This document shows positions 54,678-63,510 of a DNA stretch of 64,000 bases, in pieces. This DNA comes from Catenulispora sp. MAP5-51 (GTDB lineage: Bacteria; Actinomycetota; Actinomycetes; Streptomycetales; Catenulisporaceae). Location: NCBI RefSeq assembly GCF_041261205.1, contig NZ_JBGCCH010000011.1, positions 222,489 to 286,488 of the forward strand, written 5' to 3'. A program made the translations under genes and the position numbers. The notes beneath the pieces were generated by a model. It had not been told where the DNA came from, made no database searches, and saw only the letters and a program-made list of their open reading frames with translations. The stretch's first letter is position 1. Every line of letters starts with the position of its first letter.

Positions 54678-55229
54678 ATGCTCGGTGTTCTTGCCGCCGC
54701 TGTCGCGTTCCTCACGGTCCTCACTCTGATCAACCTCGCCCTGCTGTTCGCCGTCATCAGGAAGCTGCGTGGGATGGACCACGGCGCCGGAGCGCCGGCC
54801 GACCAACTCCCGGCCGTCGGGCTTCCCATCGGGGCGTTCGAGGTGCCGGCCCTCGACGGCACCGTGGTCGCCACCGCCGACCTCGCCGGGGCCGACGGCG
54901 ACGACACCCTCGTCGCCTGCGTCATGACCGGCTGCGAGCCCTGCGCGAAGTTCATCGGGACCCTGCACGACGGGTCCCCGGCCGGCTACGACCGCACCTT
55001 CTTCTTCGTCAACGGCGACCCCGCCGCCGAGGCCACCGCCACGCTCGTCGCCGAGCTGTCCGGCCTGGGCCGGGTCGCCATGATGGCCCCGGACGGACCG
55101 GTCGGCGCGGCCTTCGGAGGGGTCACCAGCTTCCCGACGGTGATGCGGGTCGCCGACGGCGCGGTCGCAGCGGCCGGCCGGGGCCTGGACGGGGTGTTCG
55201 CCAAGGTTCCCGTCTCGGCGTCGCGGTGA
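54678..55229 (+). CDS. MauD-like membrane-anchored thioredoxin
   Basis: A 183-residue protein: an N-terminal membrane helix (LAAAVAFLTVLTLINLALLF, residues about 4-26), then a TlpA/MauD-like thioredoxin domain outside the membrane (VPALDGTVVATADLAG). The redox motif CEPC sits in VMTGCEPCAKF, and the cis-proline is in TSFPTVM. It would exchange disulfides with the Cys-rich peptide, in partnership with the MauE-like protein. An AAGGA ribosome-binding site lies 7 bp upstream. The stop overlaps the ABC gene's GTG by 4 bp. Confidence 0.88.
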   Translation: MLGVLAAAVAFLTVLTLINLALLFAVIRKLRGMDHGAGAPADQLPAVGLPIGAFEVPALDGTVVATADLAGADGDDTLVACVMTGCEPCAKFIGTLHDGSPAGYDRTFFFVNGDPAAEATATLVAELSGLGRVAMMAPDGPVGAAFGGVTSFPTVMRVADGAVAAAGRGLDGVFAKVPVSASR

Positions 55230-57064
55230 CTCCAGCGCCGACCGGGGAACCCCGCCGCGCGCCGGACCGGCGGACGGCTCTGACCGCCCTGGGCCTGGGC
55301 TGGCGCTCGGCTCCGCTCGGCACCGCCGGGCTGCTGGCCCTGACGGTCGTGCTCGGCCTGCTGCCCGCCGCGGCCGCGTGGACCGGCAAGCTCCTGTTCG
55401 ACGAGATCGCGCGGGGCCGGCAGGCCGACGCCGGCCGCGCGACCTGGCTGGCGCTGGCCGCGGCCTTGCTCACGTTCGCCGGTGTCGCCGGCGACCTCGT
55501 GTCCGGCCAGACGGTGAAGTACGTCCAGCGCGCCGTCTCCCTGCGGGTGCAGGACACGCTGTACCGGCACGTCAACGGCTTCCCCGGGCTGCGCTACTTC
55601 GAGGACCCGGTGTTCCAGGACCGGCTGCGGCTGGCCGAGCAGGGCGCGCTGGCCGCGCCCCAGGGCATGACGGACCTGCTGACCGGGACGCTGCGCAGCA
55701 CCGTGGCCGTCACCGGCTTCCTCGGCGCGGTCCTGGTCGTCTGGCCGCCGATCGTGCCGCTGCTCGCTCTGGCGGCCGTCCCGGCCTACCTCGGGCAGCG
55801 GGCTTTGGGGCGGCGCCATGTGCTGGTCACGGAGCAGAACATCGCGACGGTGCGAAAGCGGTACTTCTACCAACAACTCCTCACCGACGCCGGAACGGCG
55901 AAAGAGGTCCGGCTCTACGGCCTGGGTTCCCTGTTCCACGGCCGGATGCTCAGTGCCCTGCGAACCACCTCCGGCGCGGACCTGGCGGTCGAACGGCGCG
56001 GCTCGGTCCTGCAAGGCGCCCTCGCGCTGCTGACCGCCGCGATCTCCGTCATCGGCGCGGTGGCGGTGGTGCGCGGTGTCGTGGACGGCCGGCTCAGCGT
56101 CGGCGACGCCGCACTGTTCACCGCGGCGGTGGCCGGCGTGCAGACGGCGGTGTCCGGCACCGTGGCCCAACTGGCCCGCGCCGGGCAAACGCTCCGACTG
56201 TTCCGGCACTATCTGGACGTCGTCGAGGCACCCTCCGACATCACCGGCGGCCACTCCCCCGTCGCCCCGCTGCGCGAGGGCATCGAGCTGCGCGACGTGT
56301 GGTTCCGCTACGACCCGGCCGGCCCCTGGATCCTGCGCGGCGTCGACCTGTTCATCCCGCACGGCTCGGCCGTCGGCCTGGTCGGCCTGAACGGAGCCGG
56401 CAAGAGCACCCTGGTCAAACTGCTGTGCCGCTTCTACGAACCCGAACAGGGCCGGATCCTCTGGGACGGCGTCGATGTCAGGGAGCTGTCGATCGACGAC
56501 CTGCGCCGCCGGATCGGCGCCACGTTCCAGGACTACTGCCGCTACGACGTCAGCGCCGCCGAGAACATCGGCATCGGCGACATGACGCGGCTGGACGACC
56601 TGCCGGCCGTCCGGCGGGCCGCGCAGGAGGCCGGAATCGACGAGACACTGTCCGGACTGCGCCACGGCTACAGGACCCTGCTGAGCCGGATCTTCCTGGA
56701 CAGCGACCGCGAACGCGGCCTGGCGCTGTCCGGCGGGCAGTGGCAGCGGGTCGCCCTGGCGCGCTCGCTGATGCGCCAGGACGCCGACCTGCTCATCCTC
56801 GACGAACCCAGCTCAGGCCTGGACGCGGCGGCCGAGCACCAGATCCACCGGGCACTGGCCGCACGGCGCGCCGGACGCACCAGCCTGCTCATCTCGCACC
56901 GTCTCAATACCCTGCGCGACGCCGACCTGGTGGTGGTCCTCGCCGACGGCGGCATCAGCGAGCGGGGCAGCCACGACGAGCTGATGGCCGCGGACGGGCA
57001 GTACGCTCAGCTGTTCCGGCTCCAGGCCGCGGGATATCAGGACCAGCAAGTGGGGGCGTCATGA
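55226..57064 (+). CDS. ABC transporter, fused permease and ATPase (peptide exporter)
   Basis: A 612-residue half-transporter with an N-terminal six-helix permease domain (about residues 25-320) and a C-terminal ATPase domain. The ATPase carries Walker A GLNGAGKST (about 388-396), a Q-loop region (ATFQDYCRYD), signature LSGGQWQRVALARSL and Walker B LLILDEPSS. It dimerises to form an exporter; by position its cargo is the Cys-rich peptide. It lacks the N-terminal C39 peptidase of bacteriocin exporters, which agrees with a separate S26 peptidase gene directly downstream. The GTG start overlaps the MauD-like gene (GTGA) and the stop overlaps the next ATG. Confidence 0.93.
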   Translation: MTPAPTGEPRRAPDRRTALTALGLGWRSAPLGTAGLLALTVVLGLLPAAAAWTGKLLFDEIARGRQADAGRATWLALAAALLTFAGVAGDLVSGQTVKYVQRAVSLRVQDTLYRHVNGFPGLRYFEDPVFQDRLRLAEQGALAAPQGMTDLLTGTLRSTVAVTGFLGAVLVVWPPIVPLLALAAVPAYLGQRALGRRHVLVTEQNIATVRKRYFYQQLLTDAGTAKEVRLYGLGSLFHGRMLSALRTTSGADLAVERRGSVLQGALALLTAAISVIGAVAVVRGVVDGRLSVGDAALFTAAVAGVQTAVSGTVAQLARAGQTLRLFRHYLDVVEAPSDITGGHSPVAPLREGIELRDVWFRYDPAGPWILRGVDLFIPHGSAVGLVGLNGAGKSTLVKLLCRFYEPEQGRILWDGVDVRELSIDDLRRRIGATFQDYCRYDVSAAENIGIGDMTRLDDLPAVRRAAQEAGIDETLSGLRHGYRTLLSRIFLDSDRERGLALSGGQWQRVALARSLMRQDADLLILDEPSSGLDAAAEHQIHRALAARRAGRTSLLISHRLNTLRDADLVVVLADGGISERGSHDELMAADGQYAQLFRLQAAGYQDQQVGAS

Positions 57065-57555
57065 TGCTCAGCCGCAGATCGATATTCGCCACCGGTGTGG
57101 TGGTGGGGGCAATCGGAGCGCTCGCCGCGCGCCAGGTCCTGCTCCTGATCACGGTGAGCGGCGGCAGCATGAGCCCGACCTACGTCGACGGCGAGAAACT
57201 GGTCGTGCGCCGCGGCCGCGGGCGGCAGCCCCAGGTCGGCGAGGTGGTCGTGTTCCGGCACCCGCAACTCGCCCGCGCGGCGGCGGCCCAGACAACAGCA
57301 GCCCAGACACCGGCACCGCCGCGCCCGGACGTCGACTGGATGGTGAAGCGCGTCGTGGCCGTGCAGGGCGACCGCGTTCCCGAGGAGATCCGCCCGGCCG
57401 TCGGCGCCACCGACGTGGAAACCGTTGTCCCACAAGGCTTTCTCCTGGTGCGCGGCGACAACCCGGTGAGCCTGGACTCGCGCCACTTCGGCTACCTCCC
57501 CATCACCGAGGTGCTGGGAGTGTCGCTGCGAAAGCGGCCACGCGCCTCGTCGTAG
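57061..57555 (+). CDS. S26-family signal peptidase
   Basis: A 164-residue type I signal peptidase-like protein with one N-terminal membrane helix (about residues 8-32). The catalytic serine is Ser36 in SGGSMSPTYVDGE. The general-base lysine is Lys96 in VKRVVAVQGDRV, and the final box is FLLVRGDNPVSLDSRHFG. It is small and has an inserted Ala/Gln/Pro-rich loop (about residues 70-90). Within this operon it is the best candidate for removing the precursor's leader, although the leader is not a Sec signal. The ATG at 57061 overlaps the ABC stop (ATGA). Confidence 0.9.
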   Translation: MMLSRRSIFATGVVVGAIGALAARQVLLLITVSGGSMSPTYVDGEKLVVRRGRGRQPQVGEVVVFRHPQLARAAAAQTTAAQTPAPPRPDVDWMVKRVVAVQGDRVPEEIRPAVGATDVETVVPQGFLLVRGDNPVSLDSRHFGYLPITEVLGVSLRKRPRASS

Positions 57556-57573
57556 CAATCAGTCTCAGTAGAA

Positions 57574-57624
57574 GGGGGAGACCCCCTGGAACCGGCCGCC
57601 GCCGAGCCCCAGAGGGTCTCCCCC
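57574..57624. terminator. Long hairpin between the peptide operon and the nuclease gene
   Basis: Perfect 11-bp arms (GGGGGAGACCC and GGGTCTCCCCC) flank a GC-rich 29-base loop, with GTTCTTCCC after it. It sits just after the S26 peptidase stop and just before the convergent nuclease stop, so it can serve both. Confidence 0.82.
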
Positions 57625-57632
57625 GTTCTTCC

Positions 57633-60041
57633 CTACGGCTTGAACTCCACGACCTGCGGGTCGTGGTCGCTCGTCTGGTTCGCGAACTCCGAGTTCACGT
57701 GGACCACCTGGTAGGAGTAGTCCTTGATCCCCTTGCTGACCAGGATGTGGTCCAGGACCTCGGAAACGCCCTCGTAGTCGTACGTGTACTGCTGATTGGC
57801 CGGCAGGGTGCTGATCAGGTCGGTCAGGATCGACGGGCCGGTGCCGTCGGAGGTGCCGGTGCGCAGCGAGTTGAGCGCCGGGCTGAACTGGTAGTCGTTC
57901 AGGTCGCCGAGGGAGACGATGTCGGCGTGCTTGTCCACGTCGAGCAGCTTCTGGATGAAGTCGTGCTCCACCTGGGCCTGGCCGGCGCGCTGCAGGGCCG
58001 AGGACTGCGCCGGGAACTGGAAGCGGCCGTCCTGGTTCTGGTCGCCGAGCTTGGCGTCGAGGTGGTTGGCGATGACGAAGACGTCCTGGTTCCGGAAGCG
58101 GAACTGGCCGACCAGCGGCTTGCGGCTGGAGTTCCACACCGGGTTCGCCGGGTCGATGCGGCCCGGGGACAGCGTCAGCGCGGGCTCGCCGTGCTTGGTC
58201 ACCACCTGCGTGCTCGTGGTGGTGCGATTCACGGTCGCGGCACCGGAGTCGACGAAGCTCACCCGCGCCGGGTTGTACAGGAACACGGTGCGGATGTTGC
58301 CGCCGGGCTGGCCGCCGTCCTGGTCGTTGGCCGGGTCGATCTCCCGGTAGCTGTACTGCGGGCCGCCGGCGGCGACGATCGCGGCGGTCAGCTTGCCGAT
58401 GGTCTGGTCGGCCGCCACGGTGCCGTCGTCGGTGGCGCCGCTGTTGTCCTGGATCTCCTCCAGGGAGATGATGTCCGGCTGCGCCAGGTTCTTCACCACG
58501 CCGGCCGCCAGCGCCTGGTACTTGGTGTCCGGGTCGGACGGCGCCAGGTTCTCCACGTTGTACGTGGCGATCGACAGCTGCTTGGCCGAGGCCGGGGTGG
58601 CCACGACCGGAGCCAGGCTGCCGTGCTGCACGGCGCCCAGCGTGGCGGCCGCGAGCAGGAAGCCGCCGTACTGCGAGTAGTCGATCGGGCCGACGGTCGC
58701 ACCGCCGAAGGTGTCCCCGACCGTCACCTGCGGGTTGCTGCCGTCCGCGGGGACGATCTCCAGGCGGCCCGAGGGCGTCTGGTTCTCGCCGAGCAGCTCC
58801 GAACCGCCGCGGTAGGTGGCTGCCTCGGTCGGCTTCACGGTGACGTACTGCTCGCCGTACTTGTCCGAGGGGCCGATCACGCGCACGTCGTCGACCTCGG
58901 CGCGCATGCCCTCGATGGAGCGGTAGTAGTCGAGCACCGAGCGCGTCGGGGTGATCGGCGTCGACTCGATGTTCGCCCCGCCCAGATCCGGCGCGTAGGT
59001 GGCCGGGACGTCCGAGGCGTTCAGCACGATCGGCGCCGGCAGCGGGTTCCCGCTGCTGAGCTTGGTGACCGTGGCCGTACCGATCTCGGTGACCGACAGG
59101 TTCGAGGTGGTCGCCGTGGTGTCCCCGCTGGCCAGCGGGTAGTAGTTCTGCACCTTGCCGGAGACCAGGACCGAGTCCCCGGCCGCGACGGTCGGCGCCG
59201 AGCTGGTGTAGACGAAGATGCCCTCGCTGGTCGCCGGGTTGGCGTCCGGATTCGGGTCCTGGACCCAGAAGCCCTTGGTGCCACTGGTCCGCACAGCCGT
59301 CACGATGCCGGGCACGTTGGACACCGACTGGCCGTTCAACGGCGAGATCCAGGTGGTCCCGGTGATGTCGTGGATCCGCAGCGGACCCGGCGTCGAACCG
59401 CCGCCGGTCCCGGAGCCCCCCGGCGTCGGCGTCGGCGCACCGGCGGTGAAGTCGGCACCGTTCTGGTCGGTGTCCGTGCCGGAGGCATCGCGCGCCACCG
59501 AAGTGGTGTTGCTGGCCGCCGGGGCGTCCGCACTGCCCTCGTGGATCACGGCGGTGCCATAGCCGACCAGGTCCTTGATGCTCGCATCGGCCGCGCAGTC
59601 GGCGGCCGTCTTGCACGTGAGCGCGGTCTGCGAGGTGACCAGCGCGACGGTGCCCGCGGTACCGGACAGGTTGATCGCCCCGGTGGCATCCGGCGTCGGC
59701 AGGTCAGCGGTCCCCCCGGTCCCGGCCGCCTCACCGATCAGGTAGGTGGCCCCCGGCGCGATGCTCCCGGTCAGGTTGGTGACCTGCCACGTGGTAGTCG
59801 CCCCCGGCGCAGCCGAGATGTACTGCACCGACCACGAAGCCAGCGAAACCGCCGCCGAGCCGTCATTGCGCAGCTCGATGAAGTCGTTCTTCAACGTGGC
59901 GCCGGAGTTTCCACCGCCGCCGTACACCTCGTTCACGACGACGTCGGTCGACACCGTCGCATGCGCCGACGGCAGCAGCAGCACGGCGGCGACAGTGCTG
60001 GCCGAGACCGCCATGGCGGTCAGGGAACGGGTCCTGGACAC
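57633..60041 (-). CDS. Secreted lamin-tail ExeM/NucH-type nuclease
   Basis: About 802 residues. A signal peptide (VSRTRSLTAMAVSASTVAAV..., cut after AHA) leads to a lamin-tail domain (about 35-190: VNEVYGGGGNSGATLKNDFI). An OB-fold-like stretch follows (about 225-330). The endonuclease/exonuclease/phosphatase domain starts at about 490 (SIATYNVENLAPSDPDTK, ISLEEIQDNSGA, VIANHLDAKLGDQNQDG, VSLGDLNDY, final TSDHDPQVVEFKP). Catalytic Asn, Glu, His and Asp positions are all present. The role is degradation of extracellular DNA or nucleotides. The start is uncertain: a GTG at 60041 after AAGGAGGACC, or an ATG at 60077. Confidence 0.88.
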   Translation of the reverse strand: MSRTRSLTAMAVSASTVAAVLLLPSAHATVSTDVVVNEVYGGGGNSGATLKNDFIELRNDGSAAVSLASWSVQYISAAPGATTTWQVTNLTGSIAPGATYLIGEAAGTGGTADLPTPDATGAINLSGTAGTVALVTSQTALTCKTAADCAADASIKDLVGYGTAVIHEGSADAPAASNTTSVARDASGTDTDQNGADFTAGAPTPTPGGSGTGGGSTPGPLRIHDITGTTWISPLNGQSVSNVPGIVTAVRTSGTKGFWVQDPNPDANPATSEGIFVYTSSAPTVAAGDSVLVSGKVQNYYPLASGDTTATTSNLSVTEIGTATVTKLSSGNPLPAPIVLNASDVPATYAPDLGGANIESTPITPTRSVLDYYRSIEGMRAEVDDVRVIGPSDKYGEQYVTVKPTEAATYRGGSELLGENQTPSGRLEIVPADGSNPQVTVGDTFGGATVGPIDYSQYGGFLLAAATLGAVQHGSLAPVVATPASAKQLSIATYNVENLAPSDPDTKYQALAAGVVKNLAQPDIISLEEIQDNSGATDDGTVAADQTIGKLTAAIVAAGGPQYSYREIDPANDQDGGQPGGNIRTVFLYNPARVSFVDSGAATVNRTTTSTQVVTKHGEPALTLSPGRIDPANPVWNSSRKPLVGQFRFRNQDVFVIANHLDAKLGDQNQDGRFQFPAQSSALQRAGQAQVEHDFIQKLLDVDKHADIVSLGDLNDYQFSPALNSLRTGTSDGTGPSILTDLISTLPANQQYTYDYEGVSEVLDHILVSKGIKDYSYQVVHVNSEFANQTSDHDPQVVEFKP

Positions 60042-60227
60042 GGTCCTCCTTGAGAAAGGGTCTGAATCGACTCGCATTGTGCGGGGCCAGAGCAAACCTC
60101 AGGCGTCCAGCAGGCGGGCATTCGGTGCTGAGCGCAACACTCGTCCCTTCCCCGAACCAAGCCGATCAGTCCTCGACGATGAAAGCCAAGGGTTTTCCCT
60201 CCGGAGCACGGCGCCGGATCCGCTGCG

Positions 60228-60866
60228 CTACTTCCCGGCCCCCGTAACCGCCAGCGCGGTCGTCCAGTTCGTCGCGATCGCCTGCTGCGCCGCCGCAAGC
60301 GTCACCTTGTGCGCGCACACCGCCTTGTGCAGCGCGTTCTCGACAGTGTCCTTCGGGTTCGGCAGCGAACCGGGCTCGGGCCACAGGTTCGTGGTGTCGT
60401 TGCTGCCGCCGAGTTCGAGGCTGACCAGATGGTCCAGCTCGCTCTTGGTGCTGTCGGGGACGCCGTAGGCCGTGTACAGCGCGTGCTTGATCTTGTCCGT
60501 CGCCGAGGCCGCCGGCCGGATCTTCGTCGTGTACCCGGTCGTGCAGATCGTGGAGTCGATGTTGGACTGCGTCACCGCGTCCTGCACAGCCCCCGGCGTG
60601 CAGGACCGGTCGGGCACGTAGGTGGTGGGCCCGTTGCCGCCCATGTGGCAGTGCAGCCCGGCCGGGACGGTGCCGACCTGGCTCGGCGCCAGGCGGGAGC
60701 GGGCCAGCGGGGCGTTCGCGCCGCCCCCGGCCCCGGCCGCGGCGCTGGTACCCGCGGCCGACCCGCTCGGGGCGCTCTGACCACCGTTCGCCGCCGTGCT
60801 CTTGCAGCCGACACAGAACACTGCGACGGCGGCGCAGGATATGAGGAACTTGCTTATGGTTGGCAT
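60228..60866 (-). CDS. Putative lipoprotein with HNH-nuclease-like motif
   Basis: A 212-residue exported protein with an N-terminal lipobox-like segment (ISCAAVAVFCVGC) and a Ser/Ala/Gly linker. The folded domain contains SELDHLVSLELGGSNDTTNL and WPEP, the DHxVxLxLGGxNxxxNLWPEP motif of HNH-type nucleases, together with several cysteines (HCHMGG, RSCTPG, STICTTG). It may act as an extracytoplasmic nuclease or a structural relative. The ATG at 60866 has AAGGGG upstream. It lies downstream of secY on the same strand, with a 209-bp gap. Confidence 0.8.
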   Translation of the reverse strand: MPTISKFLISCAAVAVFCVGCKSTAANGGQSAPSGSAAGTSAAAGAGGGANAPLARSRLAPSQVGTVPAGLHCHMGGNGPTTYVPDRSCTPGAVQDAVTQSNIDSTICTTGYTTKIRPAASATDKIKHALYTAYGVPDSTKSELDHLVSLELGGSNDTTNLWPEPGSLPNPKDTVENALHKAVCAHKVTLAAAQQAIATNWTTALAVTGAGK

Positions 60867-61075
60867 CGGCTGCCCCTTCGGCCGGGCCCGGCGGGAACGC
60901 CGAGTCAGTCGTTCGCATACTTCTGCGATTCCACGCCGTATACCGCGAACAGCGACAACGAATCGTCATCCGAGGAATACGACGTGCGGCCCACCGATCG
61001 GTGGACCGCACTGGATCACTTCGGGGTGAGACTACTGCCCCGAGGGACGGCAGCGCGTCCCGGCCCCCGCTGCAC

Positions 61076-62425
61076 TCACCGCAAGAAGCCCTGGTAGTTG
61101 TGCTGCTGAAGCTGCGACTCGATCTGCTTCACCGTCTCCAGACCGACGCCGACCATGATCAGGATCGTCGTGCCCCCGAAGGGAAACGCGACCGTCGCGT
61201 GCAGCCGATCGAGGGCGACCATCGGGATGGCCGCGATCACCGCGAGGTAGAGCGCACCGGGCCACGTGATGCGCGTCGCCGTGTAGTCCAGGTACTCGAC
61301 CGTCGGCCGGCCGGCGCGGATGCCGGGGATGAAGCCGCTGTACTTCTTCATGTTGTCCGCGATCTCCACGGTGTCGAAGGTGATCGACATGTAGAAGAAG
61401 GCGAAGCCCAGGATCAGCGCCAGATAGCTGAGTGTGTACGTCAGCGGGTACCCGTGCACGGTCACGCTGAAGTGTCGGTCGACCCATCCCTGCCAGCCCT
61501 TGGTGGAGGCCGGGCCGGCGGTCAGACCGGCCAGCATCACCGGCATCTGCAGCAGGGACGAGGCGAAGATGACCGGCACCACGCCCGACTGGTTCAGCTT
61601 GAGCGGGATGTACGTCGAGGTGCCGCCGTACGAACGCCGCCCAACGGTGCGCTTGGTGTACTGCACGGGAATGCGCCGCTGGCCCTGCTCGACGAAGACC
61701 ACGGCGGCGACGGTCAGCACGCCCAGCGCCAGCACCCCGAAGAACGCCGGCCAGCCGCCGAGCGTGCGCGACGAGAGCTTGATCGCCCACACCGAGCCGG
61801 GGAACTTGGCGGCGATCGAGGTGAACATCAGGACCGACATGCCGTTGCCGACCCCCCGATCGGTGACCAGCTCGCCGAGCCACATCAGCAGCGAGCACGC
61901 GGCCGTCATCACGACGACCATCACCACCATGCCCTCCCACGTCACCGCGGGGTAGAGGACTGCGACGCCCTCGCACTTGCCGCCGAGCAGATAGCCGGGG
62001 TTGTTGCGGGCCGCCGTCAGGGTCATCGTCGATTCCAGGACCGACAGGCCGATGGTCAGGTAGCGCGTGTACTGCGTGATCTTCGTCTGCCCGGCCTGGC
62101 CGTCGCTCTTCAACGCCTCCAGCCGCGGGACCACGACCGTGAGCAGCTGCAGGATGATCGAGGCGGTGATGTAGGGCGTGATCCCGAGCGCGAAGATGGA
62201 CAGCTGCTGGAGCGCTCCGCCGGAGAACAGGTTGAGCAGCCCGAAGGCCTGGCTGCCGGTCCCGCTCTTCGTCGAGGCGGAGGTGCACGCGGACAGCGAC
62301 TTGGCGTCGACGCCGGGCAGCGGGATGTGCGCGCCGAACCGGTAGACGGCCACGATGCCGAGCGTGAAAAGTAGCTTTCTTCGCAAATCGGGCGTACGGA
62401 ACGCGCGGAAGAACGCGGTGAGCAT
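61076..62425 (-). CDS. secY: SecY translocase subunit, located away from ribosomal genes
   Basis: A 449-residue SecY with ten transmembrane helices. The first cytosolic loop and plug region are RRKLLFTLGIVAVYRFGAHI and PLPGVD; ALGITPYITASIILQLL is typical of helix 2. RRIPVQYTKRTVGRR in the fifth cytosolic loop contacts SecA and the ribosome, and the C-terminal QQHNYQGFLR closes it. The usual neighbours (rplO, adk, map) are absent. The gene sits between a lipoprotein gene and a sigma-factor pair, so it looks like an extra copy rather than the housekeeping gene. The first ATG, at 62425, is used. Confidence 0.92.
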   Translation of the reverse strand: MLTAFFRAFRTPDLRRKLLFTLGIVAVYRFGAHIPLPGVDAKSLSACTSASTKSGTGSQAFGLLNLFSGGALQQLSIFALGITPYITASIILQLLTVVVPRLEALKSDGQAGQTKITQYTRYLTIGLSVLESTMTLTAARNNPGYLLGGKCEGVAVLYPAVTWEGMVVMVVVMTAACSLLMWLGELVTDRGVGNGMSVLMFTSIAAKFPGSVWAIKLSSRTLGGWPAFFGVLALGVLTVAAVVFVEQGQRRIPVQYTKRTVGRRSYGGTSTYIPLKLNQSGVVPVIFASSLLQMPVMLAGLTAGPASTKGWQGWVDRHFSVTVHGYPLTYTLSYLALILGFAFFYMSITFDTVEIADNMKKYSGFIPGIRAGRPTVEYLDYTATRITWPGALYLAVIAAIPMVALDRLHATVAFPFGGTTILIMVGVGLETVKQIESQLQQHNYQGFLR

Positions 62426-62481
62426 CGACGGCCCTCCGTGGGAGCTGGAGATCTTAGATTGTTGAGCGGGGGGTGTCGGGG

Positions 62482-62958
62482 CTAGACGGCTGCCCGGAGA
62501 CCGGTGAAGGCGCCGCGATGAGCGGCGCGCCAGGTCGCGACGGCATCAGCCACCGAATCCGTGACCGTGGACGTCGGCGCCGACTCGGGCGTGGTCGACG
62601 TGGTCGACGTGGTCGATGAAGCCGACGAAGCCGACGTCGACGAAACCGGACCGGGAACCCGCTGCACATCAGAGCCCGGATTCCCGCCATAAGTACCGCT
62701 ACCGGGAATGTTGGTCGGCCGCACCGACGACCCGGAGTCATTGAGCGCGTAAGCCGTACCCAACCCGATCGCCGCCGCCGCGGCCGCGGACCCCACGACC
62801 TTGCCGACCAGCCGATGCCGCCGCACCCGCTGTCCGCGGTCGAGCGCGCGGCGGGTCAGGGCGTCGATGTCGGGCCGGCACTCGGCCGCGGTGGCGTCGA
62901 AGGCCGCGCGCACCGTTCCCGTGCCGTCCGCGGCGGTCTCGAAGATGTCGGTGGACAC
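62482..62958 (-). CDS. Single-pass membrane protein, putative anti-sigma partner
   Basis: A 158-residue protein. The N-terminal 45 residues are charged and helical (RPDIDALTRRALDRGQRVRR). One membrane helix follows (about 50-68: LVGKVVGSAAAAAAIGLGTA), then a Ser/Thr-rich outside linker (SSTSASSASSTTSTTSTT) and a short folded end. It lies 33 bp downstream of a SigE-type sigma gene on the same strand, the usual place of an anti-sigma factor, but no zinc-binding anti-sigma motif (HxxxCxxC) is present. It starts at the GTG at 62958. Confidence 0.7.
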   Translation of the reverse strand: MSTDIFETAADGTGTVRAAFDATAAECRPDIDALTRRALDRGQRVRRHRLVGKVVGSAAAAAAIGLGTAYALNDSGSSVRPTNIPGSGTYGGNPGSDVQRVPGPVSSTSASSASSTTSTTSTTPESAPTSTVTDSVADAVATWRAAHRGAFTGLRAAV

Positions 62959-62991
62959 AGGTGGGCCGTCCTTTCTTGGGGTGGGTGGCGG

Positions 62992-63510
62992 TCAGCCGAG
63001 AAGCCGTTCGGGGAACACCTCGCCGAGCGCGACCCGCAGCCGGGCCAGCGCCCGCGAGGACTGGGTCCGGACCGAGGCGGAGCTGATGTGCAGGACCGCC
63101 GCGACGTCCTCGACGCTGAGGTCCTCCCAGTACCGCAGCACGACCACCGCCCGGTCCCTGGCCGACAGGTTCGCCAGCTCGGCGAGCAGCGTCAGCCGCA
63201 CGGCGGAGTCGACGTCCTCGATGACCCGCTCCGGCGGCTCGGCGATCGGCTGCTCCCCCGAGCGCTTGCGCCGCCGCTGGCTGATGAAGGTCCGGGTGAG
63301 GACGGTCTGCGCGTAGGCGGCGGGGTTCTCGACCCTGCTGACCCGGCGCCAGGCCACGAACACCTTCACGAGGGTGTCCTGCATGAGATCCTCGGCCAGA
63401 TGCCAGTCCCCGCCGGCAAGGAAGTACGCAGTACGGAAGAGCCGGGCCCCGTGTGCGGCAGTGAAGTCCTGGAAGGCTTGCCGATCATCCTTCATCTCCT
63501 CTGCCTTCAT
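62992..63510 (-). CDS. SigE-family ECF RNA polymerase sigma factor
   Basis: A 172-residue ECF sigma factor with region 2 (LFRTAYFLAGGDWHLAEDLM, QDTLVKVFVAW) and region 4 (LTLLAELANLSARDRAVVVL, RYWEDLSVEDVAAVLHISSA, SVRTQSSRAL). This SigE-type group is common in actinomycetes. The targets are unknown; its own operon with the membrane protein is a likely one, and secY downstream might belong to it. The ATG at 63510 is used; a second ATG at 63495 is possible. Confidence 0.93.
   Translation of the reverse strand: MKAEEMKDDRQAFQDFTAAHGARLFRTAYFLAGGDWHLAEDLMQDTLVKVFVAWRRVSRVENPAAYAQTVLTRTFISQRRRKRSGEQPIAEPPERVIEDVDSAVRLTLLAELANLSARDRAVVVLRYWEDLSVEDVAAVLHISSASVRTQSSRALARLRVALGEVFPERLLG

Noticed and set aside
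57663..60053. Long plus-strand open frame opposite the lamin-tail nuclease
   Set aside because: Composition is Val/Arg/Gly/Asp shadow without domains, whereas the minus strand encodes a complete nuclease.
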